DNA of 20,000 nucleotides, from positions 35,550,732-35,570,731 of the forward strand of contig CM022672.1 in the NCBI GenBank assembly GCA_012295275.1, in the 5' to 3' direction. The stretch comes from Chrysomallon squamiferum. Lineage: Eukaryota; Mollusca; Gastropoda; Neomphalida; Peltospiridae. Each line of letters opens with the position of its first letter. The stretch's first letter is position 1. The position numbers and the translations under genes were made by a program. The notes under the pieces are model-generated. The model was given only the letters and a program-made list of their open reading frames with translations, was not told where the DNA came from and did no database searches. Shown piece by piece: positions 1-7,929 of this stretch.

Positions 1-195
1 ATTAATTTTTTCTCATATGTAATAACAACTTTTAATAAGAAAAGGAGAAATGTTTAAAATCACTAATAATCTTTGTAAATTTCATTCATTAAATAAACAT
101 AATTCATATTTTGAAATCTATTTTATATCTAGGAGCTTATAATCTTCTGATAAAATTCTAACTGTTCATAAAAGATTCAGCAAATAAACAAAATA

Positions 196-246
<51 letters not shown>

Positions 247-517
247 CTAAAAAAACATTCTGATCAGATCAGCTATAAAAATGTTGTTTAAAAATAAGAA
301 AAAAAATATTTCTAAAAATTCGCCTCTAGAGATTTTTTATTTGTATTTACAATACATCATTAATATCCATGTAGATAATGGGAAAGAAAGAAAAATACAA
401 AACAAACAAGTGAGCAGGTATACACAGCAAACAATCAAAACAAATTCGTAAATTTTCACTAAGTTTTGAAGATATCAGTTTTCTGTATGGCTCATTAACA
501 AACATTATAAAATTTAC
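1..517. other. Intron 3' of the D3 LID exon
   Basis: AT-rich sequence with an AAAT microsatellite at about 196-246. I found no match to the AK C-terminal exon expected next, so that exon is presumed beyond the window. Nothing else is supported here. Confidence 0.7.
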
Positions 518-709
518 CTTTCTGACTTTGTTCTGCTTCTCGTAGTAGTCTATGACAGGTGTTGTGACGTCATGGAAAGTTTTCAGTCTTTTTTTAATCG
601 TCTCTTCGTTGTCGTCCACGCGTCCGCTTGTCTTAGCTCTGTCCAGCAGTCGTGACGTCATAGTCTCGTCAGACGTGTCGAAATACAACACAAGCCGAGC
701 TGGGGCAAC
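518..709 (-). CDS. AK5: AK exon, D3 LID region
   Basis: 192 nt, 64 codons, phase 0; the protein is identical to D2 exon 5150-5341 and the DNA differs at one silent position (CCA versus CCT). The LID arginines and [13 protein letters not shown] are present; it ends VRK at donor GTAAAT. The acceptor is TTATGTTCCAG. A second in-frame acceptor at 748 would add 13 residues ([13 protein letters not shown]). The D3 C-terminal exon should follow beyond base 1. Confidence 0.94.
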
Positions 710-790
710 CTGGAACATAAAATACAACACAAGATGAGCTGAGGCAACCTGAAACATAAACACATCAAAATACAACACAAGCTGATATGT
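710..790 (-). repeat. Short array repeating the D3 LID acceptor
   Basis: About one and a half units related to the 48-bp array at 5342-5823. One extra acceptor (ATGTTTCAG, exon start at 748) is followed by GTTGCCTCAGC, an imperfect copy of the exon start. A further partial unit lacks an acceptor. Confidence 0.8.
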
Positions 791-964
791 GTACATAAGT
801 ATGTGTGTCTAAATATAATTTAAAAAAAGCAAAAACACACAAAATAAATGTACTGCAGCCAGTTTCACTTTCTTTTTGCCTAAAAAGATTTAATGTTTTT
901 TTCCCTTTATTTTATTATTATTTTTTTTTTTTTAAATAAATGTGTGAAATCTTTATGTTCAAAC

Positions 965-1081
965 CTCGTTTTCAAATCGTTTGCCTTGTTCTAACTCGCG
1001 TGGGTAGCCGTCGATGAGAAACCCTTTACTGGACGACGCCTTCACCTCCATCGCTTCACGCAGCAGCTCCAACACAGTGTC
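965..1081 (-). CDS. AK5: AK exon, D3 core
   Basis: 117 nt, 39 codons, phase 0. It starts [11 protein letters not shown] and contains [20 protein letters not shown]. The donor is GAG then GTTTGA (weak); the acceptor is TTGTCTCTGTAG, repeated in the adjacent 55-bp array. Confidence 0.93.
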
Positions 1082-1662
1082 CTACAGAGACAACACAAAC
1101 ATTTCATTTATCCTACACTTTAGTCAACACAGTGTCCTACAGAAACAACACAAACATTTCATTTATCCTACACTTTAATCAACACAGTGTCCTACATAGA
1201 CAACACAAACATTTCATTTATCCTATACTTTAATCAACACAGTGTCCTACAGAGACAACACAAACATTTCATTTATCCTACACTTTAATCAACACAGTGT
1301 CCTACATAGACAACACAAACATTTCATTTATCCTACACTTTAATCAACATGACCTTCTGAGACAACAAAAATTTCATTTATCCTAATAATAATAACACAG
1401 TGTCCTAATAACAACACAAACATTTCATTTATCCTACCTTTAGTCAACACAGTGTCCTACATAACAACAAAACATTTCATTTATCCTACACTTTAAACAC
1501 AGTGTCCAACATAGACAACACAAACATTTCATTTATCCTATCACTTTAGTCAACACAGTTCCTTTGCAGAGACAACACAAACATTTCATTTATCCTACAC
1601 TTTAATCAACACAGTGTCCGACATAGACAACACAAACATTTCATTTATCCTACACTTTAATG
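1082..1662 (-). repeat. 55-bp minisatellite on the acceptor of the D3 core exon
   Basis: About 10-11 units of roughly 55 bp. In sense, most units contain a TCTCTGTAG- or TCTATGTAG-type acceptor plus the exon start GACACTGTGTTG, followed by intron-derived sequence. Units carry indels and some have lost the AG; the outermost reads TCG. Each unit has an in-frame TAG, so use of an upstream copy would truncate the protein. Confidence 0.9.
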
Positions 1663-1678
1663 ATAATGATGTTCTGGC

Positions 1679-1698
1679 AATAATAATAATAATAATAA

Positions 1699-1739
<41 letters not shown>

Positions 1740-1790
1740 GTAATCACCATAATAATAATATTAATAACAACAACAACAACAGAAATAAGT
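1679..1790 (+). repeat. AAT/AAC trinucleotide tract
   Basis: Imperfect (AAT)n followed by (AAC)n close to the donor of the D3 P-loop exon. It produces an isoleucine-rich ORF that is not a gene. Confidence 0.9.
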
Positions 1791-1793
1791 TAC

Positions 1794-1957
1794 CAAGGAA
1801 ACCAGTTCTCCTTTTTCCATCACTTCGTTCAGTTGTTTGCCTCGCTCTGACCCGGACGCTACTTCTGCTCTGAGCAAGTCTCCGCTAGACAAGTGAGTGA
1901 ATCCGTACTTCTCCACAATCTTATCACACTGAGTGCCTTTCCCACTGCCAGGTCCTC
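1794..1957 (-). CDS. AK5: AK exon, D3 P-loop and AMP site
   Basis: 164 nt: [32 protein letters not shown], then ERGKQ and MEKGELVSL. The P-loop lysine and the GDLLR arginine are kept. The donor is TTG then GTAACT; the acceptor is ACTGTTTGTAG. Its first 64 nt are identical to D2, but the remainder differs at 8 residues. Two further partial copies of its start lie just upstream at 2009-2051 and about 2183-2218. Confidence 0.94.
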
Positions 1958-2008
1958 CTACAAACAGTACAACAGTACAACATTACTATTACCACCTACA
2001 AGTAGTGT

Positions 2009-2051
2009 ACAATCTTATCACACTGAGTGCCTTTCCCACTGCCAGGTCCTC
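2009..2051 (-). pseudogene. Partial duplicate of the D3 P-loop exon (copy 2)
   Basis: 43 nt identical to the start of exon 1794-1957, with the same TTTGTAG acceptor, reading [15 protein letters not shown] and then running into intron-like repeat with an in-frame TAG. Its flanking repeat also resembles the intron before the D2 exon. It cannot encode a full AK segment. Confidence 0.75.
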
Positions 2052-2053
2052 CT

Positions 2054-2183
2054 ACAAACAGTGTACAATATTAGTATTACCTGCAGACCTACAAATAGTG
2101 TGCAATATTGCTATTACCTGCAGACCTACAAATAGTGTGCAATATTACTATTACCTGCAGACCTACAAATAGTGTGCAATATT
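2054..2183 (-). repeat. 37-bp tandem repeat with splice-like motifs
   Basis: Two full 37-bp units (2087-2123, 2124-2160) and partial ones, each with TATTTGTAG (acceptor-like), then GTCTGCAG, then GTAATAG (donor-like) in sense. Related degenerate units lie in the D2 intron at 7286-7395. Confidence 0.8.
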
Positions 2184-2218
2184 ATCGCACTGTGTTCCTT
2201 TCCCACTGCCAGGCCCAC
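2183..2218 (-). pseudogene. Partial duplicate of the D3 P-loop exon (outermost copy)
   Basis: About 36 nt reading [13 protein letters not shown] with different silent bases (GGG, GGA, ACA, TGC) from the other copies and its own acceptor TATAATTAACAG before GTGGG. It breaks off into the 37-bp repeat and reaches an in-frame TAG. It may be the remnant of the ancestral D3 exon start, later displaced by D2-like sequence. Confidence 0.65.
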
Positions 2219-2389
2219 CTGTTAATTATATTTGTTACAAATGAATGAAATACAGAAGACGGTATGTTCCAGCTTCACCATAAATCAAGGGTTAAGGTTT
2301 AGTAAAAACCAGCTACTGAATTCTTGTTTTTTTTATTTACTGACAGTCAGGTTAGTAACAAATGTTGGAATAGTAAATATAAAAAGTAG

Positions 2390-2625
2390 CACACACACAA
2401 ACACACACACAAACACACACACATACAAACACACACACAAACACACACACAAACACACATACAAACACACACACATACATTGACTCATCACACACACACA
2501 CTCAAAAAACACATCACACACACACTCAAAAAACACATCACACACACACACACACTCACTCACACTGAACAAACACAATACTCACACATTCACACATAAA
2601 GCCACAACACACACACACACTTACC
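2390..2625 (+). repeat. CA-rich microsatellite
   Basis: ACACACAA and ACACATAC-type repeats with interspersed TCAAAAAACACATC units, in the intron between the D3 exons 2662-2703 and 1794-1957. Confidence 0.9.
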
Positions 2626-2661
2626 TACAGAGACAACAGACAAACTGCAGATTGTACTTAC

Positions 2662-2703
2662 CTACAACAAATACAATCTTGGCATCCTTCAACGAACTGC
2701 TTC
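2662..2703 (-). CDS. AK5: AK exon, D3 first beta-strand
   Basis: 42 nt, SSSLKDAKIVFVV with split glycine codons at both ends, the same phases as its D2 partner 7592-7630. The acceptor is a long T tract then CAG; the donor is GTAG then GTAAGT. It joins to GGPGSGKGT in exon 1794-1957. Confidence 0.9.
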
Positions 2704-2816
2704 CTGAAAAAAAAAAAATTACACTAATAAAGTGAATATCTGAATGTCTTAGTTATACAAAATTAAATCTCAGGATTTTATAGACTTAATTCTTAAACCC
2801 ATTTTGTCTGACTCAC

Positions 2817-2858
2817 GAATGCTGACGTTTTAACAATGGCAGACGCTGTGATACTGAA
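2817..2858 (-). other. Possible stop-containing cassette exon
   Basis: A 42-nt segment between a fair acceptor (TGGATTTCCTCAG) and a good donor (TTC then GTGAGTC), in a less AT-rich stretch between the D2 and D3 exons. Entered in the phase left by 4525-4597, it reads VQYHSVCHC then TAA, so inclusion would end the protein after D2. It may be a pseudo-exon with chance splice sites. Confidence 0.25.
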
Positions 2859-2907
2859 CTGAGGAAATCCAGACGTGACAGTCAACTTTATCTCGGTTTA
2901 CTGTGAG

Positions 2908-4247
2908 CAGTACAGCAGTCAGTACACCAGGCAGTACAGCATTCAGTACAGCAGTCAGTACAGCAGTCAGTACAGTAGTCAGTACAGCAGTCAGTACACC
3001 AGTCAGAACAGCATTCAGTACAGCAGTCAGTACACCAGGCAGAACAGCATTCAGTACAGCAGTCAGTACACCAGTCAGTACAGCAGTCAGTACAGCAGTC
3101 AGTACACCAGTCTGTACAGTAGTCAGTACACCAGTCAAAACAGCAGTCAGAACAGCATTCAGTACAGCATTCAGTACAGCAGTCAGTACAGCAGTCAGTA
3201 CACCAGTCAGAACAGCATTTATAGCAGTCAGTACAGCAGTCAGTCAGAACAGCATTCAGTACCCAGTCAGTACACCAGGCAGAACAGCATTCAGTACAGC
3301 AGTCACTACAGCATTCAGTACAGCAGTCAGTACAGCAGTCAGTACAGCAGTCAGAACAGCATTCAGTACCCAGTCAGTACACCAGGCAGTACAGCATTCA
3401 GTACCCAGTCAGTACAGCAGGCAGTACAGCATTCAGTACACCAGTCTGTACAGCAGTCAGTACACCAGTCAGTACAGCAGTCAGTACACCATTCAGTACC
3501 CAGCCAGTACACCAGTCTGTACACCAGTCAGTACACCAGGCAGTACACCATTCAGTACACCATTCAGTACCCAGTCAGTACAGCAGTCAGTACACCAGTC
3601 AGTACACCATTCAGTACACCACTCAGTACACCATTCAGTACCCAGTCAGTACACCAGGCAGTACACCATTCAGTACCCAGTCAGTACACCAGGCAGTACA
3701 GCAGGCAGTACAGCAGGCAGTACAGCAAGCAGTACACCAGGCAGTACGCCATTCAGTACCCAGCCAGTACACCAGGCAGTACACCATTCAGTACCCAGTC
3801 AGTACACCAGTCAGTACACCATTCAGTACCCAGTCAGTACACCAGGCAGTACTGCATTAAGTACAGCATTCAGTACATCAATCAGTACATCAGTCAGTAC
3901 ACCATTCAGTACCCAGTCAGTACAGCAGGCAGTACAGCATTCAGTACACCAATCAGTACACCAGTCAGTACACCATTCAGTACCCAGTCAGTACACCATT
4001 CAGTACCCAGCCAGTACACCAGGCAGTACACCATTCAGTACCCAGTCAGTACACCAGCCAGTACACCACGCAGTACACCAGGCAGTACAGCATTCAGTAC
4101 AGCATTCAGTACACCAGTCTGTACACCAGTCAGTACACCAGTCAGTACAGCAGTCAGTACACCAGTCAGTACAGTAGTCAGTACAGTAGGCAGTACAGCA
4201 GTCAGTACACCAGTCAGTATAGCAGTCAGTACACCAGTCAGTACAGG
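2908..4247 (+). repeat. 1.3-kb array of 12-bp units
   Basis: Over a hundred units of CAGTACAGCAGT and variants (CAGTACACCAGG, CAGTACAGCATT, CAGTACACCAGT), with occasional 11-bp CAGTACCCAGT units. It lies wholly in the intron between D2 and D3. Because 12 is a multiple of 3 and the unit lacks stops, long Gln/Ser/Tyr ORFs appear on both strands; they are by-products. In sense, many unit junctions read TACTGAC, a branch-point-like motif, and the AGCAGT units give TGCT. Confidence 0.95.
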
Positions 4248-4524
4248 AATTTTACATTCATTAACAAGCAGGCAGAGCTAAGAATTCAGAATGAAAATTC
4301 CATCAAATGATTCTTTACAAATGAGTTGATCAACAAATAGTTGTTTTTTTTTCAGCATAATTAAAATGCAAACAGAATGAGACTTTTCACTACTGAGATT
4401 AACTATAAAGAAATATGCCTGCATGCCGCTTGTTAAAATAGTGAAACCAGAATGTATTAGTTTTACCATTAACGTTATATCATGTAAGTAGAAAATAAAA
4501 TAAAAGAAACTGATTTCAACTCAC

Positions 4525-4597
4525 CTAGTCCTAATTCGGTATCAAAGATTTTTCTCACTTCGGAAAAAATTTCATCTACTGAACTTTCTGCAGGAAT
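4525..4597 (-). CDS. AK5: AK exon, D2 C-terminus
   Basis: 73 nt, 24 codons plus one base: IPAESSVDEIFSEV, then a helical tail ending DTELGL. It corresponds to NAEGSVDSVFSQV of AK1. The acceptor is ATTTTTAG; the donor is CTAG then GTGAG. The phase-1 end joins 2662-2703, so D3 follows D2 with only a few linker residues. Confidence 0.92.
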
Positions 4598-5149
4598 CTA
4601 AAAATAAACATTACTAGTTAAAAAAATACCTTACTATCTAAATATCATCTATATAGATGTGTGTTGGTGTATGTGTGTGTTATGTGTGTGTGTTGTTTAT
4701 GTATTTATAATTTATGTGTGTGTGTATCCGTTTAGGGTGTGTATATGTTTAGGGTGAGTGTGTGTTTATATGTGTGTATATGTGTGTTTTTGTTTAAATT
4801 CTTTAAAAGAGGTACTAACACAAATTTAACTAAAATCTAATTATGTTTCTGCACAGAGTATGAACATGTTTTAGAAACTGATGTATCAAAGAAGTAAACC
4901 TATACAAACATTTAACAAAAATTCTTCAACAGGTCATGTATACGCGATTAATCTGGTCAAGTTAATTTCTGTGATTAGAAAGGGAACAAACAGGTGAAAT
5001 ATCTTGAAATAAACGAGGCACCTCAATACTGCTGTTTTATTGTTTTACTGTATGCAGACACACGTAAAGATACTTAGATTTGTAAACAAGTAAAAAGAAG
5101 AGATACAAGAAAGGTAAAAACATGTTTACCTGTGTTTTAGAAAATTTAC
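4598..5149. other. Intron between D2 LID and C-terminal exons
   Basis: AT-rich with a GT/TGTG-rich stretch at about 4660-4800. No further gene signal is seen. Confidence 0.7.
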
Positions 5150-5341
5150 CTTTCTGACTTTGTTCTGCTTCTCGTAGTAGTCTATGACAGGTGTTGTGAC
5201 GTCATGGAAAGTTTTCAGTCTTTTTTTAATCGTCTCTTCGTTGTCGTCCACGCGTCCGCTTGTCTTAGCTCTGTCCAGCAGTCGTGACGTCATAGTCTCG
5301 TCAGACGTGTCGAAATACAACACAAGCCGAGCAGGGGCAAC
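5150..5341 (-). CDS. AK5: AK exon, D2 LID region
   Basis: 192 nt, 64 codons, phase 0. It starts [17 protein letters not shown], contains [16 protein letters not shown] with all LID arginines, and ends EKQNKVRK. The donor is AAG then GTAAAT. The acceptor is TTTATGTTCCAG, the innermost of 11 tandem copies in the adjacent 48-bp array; acceptor use at 5389 would add 16 residues in frame. It is 191/192 identical to the D3 exon 518-709. Confidence 0.95.
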
Positions 5342-5823
5342 CTGGAACATAAACACATCAAAATACAACACAAGCCGAGCTGGAGCAACCTGGAACATAA
5401 ACACATCAAATACAACACAAGCTGAGCAGGTGCAACCTGGAACATAAACACATCAAAATACAACACAAGCTGAGCAGGTGCAACCTGGAACATAAACACA
5501 TCAAAATACAACACAAGCCGAGCAGGTGCAACCTGGAACATAAACACATCAAAATACAACACAAGCTGAGCAGGTGCAACCTGGAACATAAACACATCAA
5601 AATACAACACAAGCTGAGCAGGTGCAACCTGGAACATAAACACATCAAAATACAACACAAGCCGAGCAGGTGCAACCTGGAACATAAACACATCAAAATA
5701 CAACACAAGCCGAGCAGATGCAACCTGGAACATAAACACATCAAAATACAACACAAGCTGAGCAGGTGCAACCTGGAACATAAACACATCAAAATACAAC
5801 ACAAGCTGAGCAGGTGCAACCTG
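5342..5823 (-). repeat. 48-bp minisatellite on the acceptor of the D2 LID exon
   Basis: Ten units beyond the exon's own start. In sense, each has TTTGATGTGTTTATGTTCCAG-like intron end plus about 33 nt of exon start, encoding [16 protein letters not shown] (R/Q and P/S variants). Acceptor copies would start exons at 5389, 5436, 5484, 5532, 5580, 5628, 5676, 5724, 5772 and 5820. All steps are 48 bp except 5389-5436 (47 bp, one A lost from an A run), which breaks the frame. The outermost copy has a different, ordinary intron flank (ATAATTTATTCAG), so it is probably the ancestral splice site. Confidence 0.95.
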
Positions 5824-6639
5824 AATAAATTATAAATATCAAGATGTTAAGTAAATTAAGTCTTGAATTTATTTTATTTTTTATTATACTTGAAGAAAGA
5901 CTTATATTTTGTTTATTTTAAACAAACCATCATTGTATGAGTTTTTATTTGTTATACATAGAATGTATATTCTGATGCTATGATTTTATCTACATGCATT
6001 CTATGGTTGTATTTTACTGAATTAGAGCTCTAAATGAAATGAAACATGCCCTGGCACTGTCAAAAATGTAAGCTATGTTTATACTTTATAATACTATGGA
6101 CATAACATAATAAAAATAACAATGTCGAATCCTGTTTAATAAATATACTTATTATGAATACAATAAGAAAATATACCTACATCTCACTGTCAAACAATGC
6201 ATGTGCACAAACACTCATACACGCATTCACACACAGCATACAGATGCATGCAAACTAACATATGCATTTGTATTACAAAACTGGACATAATCTGACATGA
6301 AACACACACACACACACACACAAACTCATCCATCCCAAACCATACATCTGTATATCACAGATTAAATACAAAAATACAGGAATTATAATTTTATATTATT
6401 CAAACAGCACATGTATTTTATGAAATAATGGTAATATAATACATAACAATTCCTAAGCCGAAGAATGTTGAACTATATCAATACTGCACTGGTTTGACTT
6501 TCCATTAATTGATTATGCAACATTTTTCTCACTCTAGTTTATATCATATATGCATGTAAATATTTAATTTACATATATTAAAGAAAAATCAAACTCTCTA
6601 CAGCATGAGTGACCATAAAGCGACGTTTAAAGAACTTAC
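5824..6639. other. Unique intron sequence
   Basis: AT-rich with a short CA microsatellite near 6303-6322. I see no exon or structured element. Confidence 0.7.
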
Positions 6640-6756
6640 TTCGTTTTCAAAACGTTTTCCTTGTTCCAGCTCTCTAGGATATCCGTCTATGAGGAAACCT
6701 TTGCTTGTCTTCGCTTTCGACAACATGGCTTCCTTTAACAGCTGCAAAACTGTGTC
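6640..6756 (-). CDS. AK5: AK exon, D2 core
   Basis: 117 nt, 39 codons, phase 0. It starts DTVLQLLKEAM and contains [20 protein letters not shown] with the catalytic Asp and Arg of DGYPRE. The acceptor is CTGTTTTCTCAG; the donor is GAA then GTAAGT. It differs from the D3 copy (965-1081) at 6 of 39 residues and at many silent sites. Confidence 0.95.
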
Positions 6757-7110
6757 CTGAGAAAACAGCAATATTTAAAAATCACATTTCAAAACTAAAA
6801 TCAGCCGAATGATGATGATGAAATTAAAAAAATGAAATAATACTAAGACAATAGCACTAAATTTGATTTATTCTAAAATGATAATGATATTTTTTTCAAA
6901 AGGTTAAAAATAAATTCATAACTTTATAAAATGCCGAGATTAATTGAAGCTAACAATAAATAATGACTATTGTAACAAAGAAAAAATTAAAATAAAATAA
7001 ATCCTTATACACTTTTCTAGATAACTGTAGAGCTGGGCAAAGAGAGTAAAGTTTATTTTAAATAATTATCCTCAAACATCTAGGTTATTTATTTTACGTC
7101 TGCCGCTAAC
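6757..7110. other. Intron between D2 P-loop and core exons
   Basis: AT-rich and unremarkable; nothing further is supported. Confidence 0.7.
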
Positions 7111-7274
7111 CAGAGGCACTAAGTCTCCTCTCTCCATGATTTCTGTCAGCTGCTTGCCACGCCCTGACCCTGACTGGACCTCCGCCCTCAGCAAGTCTCC
7201 GGTGGAGAGATGAGTGAATCCGTACTTCTCCACAATCTTATCACACTGAGTGCCTTTCCCACTGCCAGGTCCTC
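7111..7274 (-). CDS. AK5: AK exon, D2 P-loop and AMP site
   Basis: 164 nt encoding [19 protein letters not shown], then [13 protein letters not shown], a basic RGKQ segment and MERGDLVPL. It holds the Walker-A loop (GGPGSGKGT with the split first glycine), whose lysine binds phosphate, and the AMP-site arginine of GDLLR. The acceptor is TGTTTGTAG; the donor is CTG then GTTAGC. Its first part (7211-7274) plus 11 bp of intron is identical to the D3 exon 1794-1957. Confidence 0.95.
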
Positions 7275-7285
7275 CTACAAACAGT

Positions 7286-7395
7286 GTACAACATTACTAT
7301 TACCCAGCCCAATTACAAATAGTATACAATATTACTATTACCAGCTACAAATAGTATACAGTATTACTATTACCACCTACAAGTAGTGTACAACA
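7286..7395 (-). repeat. Degenerate repeats near the D2 P-loop acceptor
   Basis: Three to four units of ACAAATAGTATACAATATTACTATTACC type, sharing sequence with 1978-2183 next to the D3 P-loop exon, so the intron flank was shared or converted with the exon. Confidence 0.7.
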
Positions 7396-7591
7396 TTACT
7401 GTTATACACATACATAAAAAAGATATAAATATACAGCATGAATACTGAATATGTTAATATTTTGCCTGACATTACTTACATGTGTAGATTTATAAAACTG
7501 TTTCTCAGTATAAAACTACAGAAAATGCTAACTTGGTCTACATGTTAAAAACAGAACTGTAGACAGTATTACAAAACAAAGCAGTACTTAC

Positions 7592-7630
7592 CAACAACAA
7601 AGATAATTTTAGAATCTTTTAGAGTTGGCT
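7592..7630 (-). CDS. AK5: AK exon, D2 first beta-strand
   Basis: 39 nt, PTLKDSKIIFVV with split codons at each end (phase 1 in and out); the final G joins GA of the next exon to start GGPGSGKGT. It corresponds to the KIIFVVGGPG strand of AK1. The acceptor is TTATTTTCAG; the donor is GTTG then GTAAGT. Confidence 0.93.
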
Positions 7631-7671
7631 CTGAAAATAACAATAATTCTTTATAAATAACAACAACAACA

Positions 7672-7710
<39 letters not shown>

Positions 7711-7896
7711 GTTTTTGTGTGAATGTGTTATTAGTGTAATCACAGTAGAAATATGTGAAAAGGTGTCAGAGCTAAACATGTGAAATTCTAATTCAAAGAA
7801 AAAATATTTCAGTGACCCATGAAGCACAGAACATTTATTTGCCATTAAACCATTTGTCTGTCAAATTCCTGCAATGAACTTCAGCTACTATATTTT

Positions 7897-7929
<33 letters not shown>

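Noticed and set aside
574-660. Two perfect TGACGTCA (CRE) palindromes in exon 518-709, also in 5150-5341
   Set aside because: They are explained by coding codons in the LID exon and lie far from any promoter signal; duplicate presence follows from the exon identity.
552-737. Plus-strand ORFs over the LID exons (552-737, 5184-5447) and 17739-18005
   Set aside because: They are antisense shadows of the AK exons, whose minus-strand frames encode clear AK motifs.
2875-4281. A 468-residue plus-strand ORF rich in Gln, Ser and Tyr, with overlapping ORFs in other frames
   Set aside because: It is a by-product of a stop-free 12-bp tandem repeat inside an intron; several frames on both strands are open, and 11-bp units shift the frame at random.
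5406-5819. Cysteine-rich repeat ORF (CLCSRLHLL units) on the minus strand
   Set aside because: An out-of-frame reading of the 48-bp array; the frame that matches the AK exon is the [11 protein letters not shown] one.
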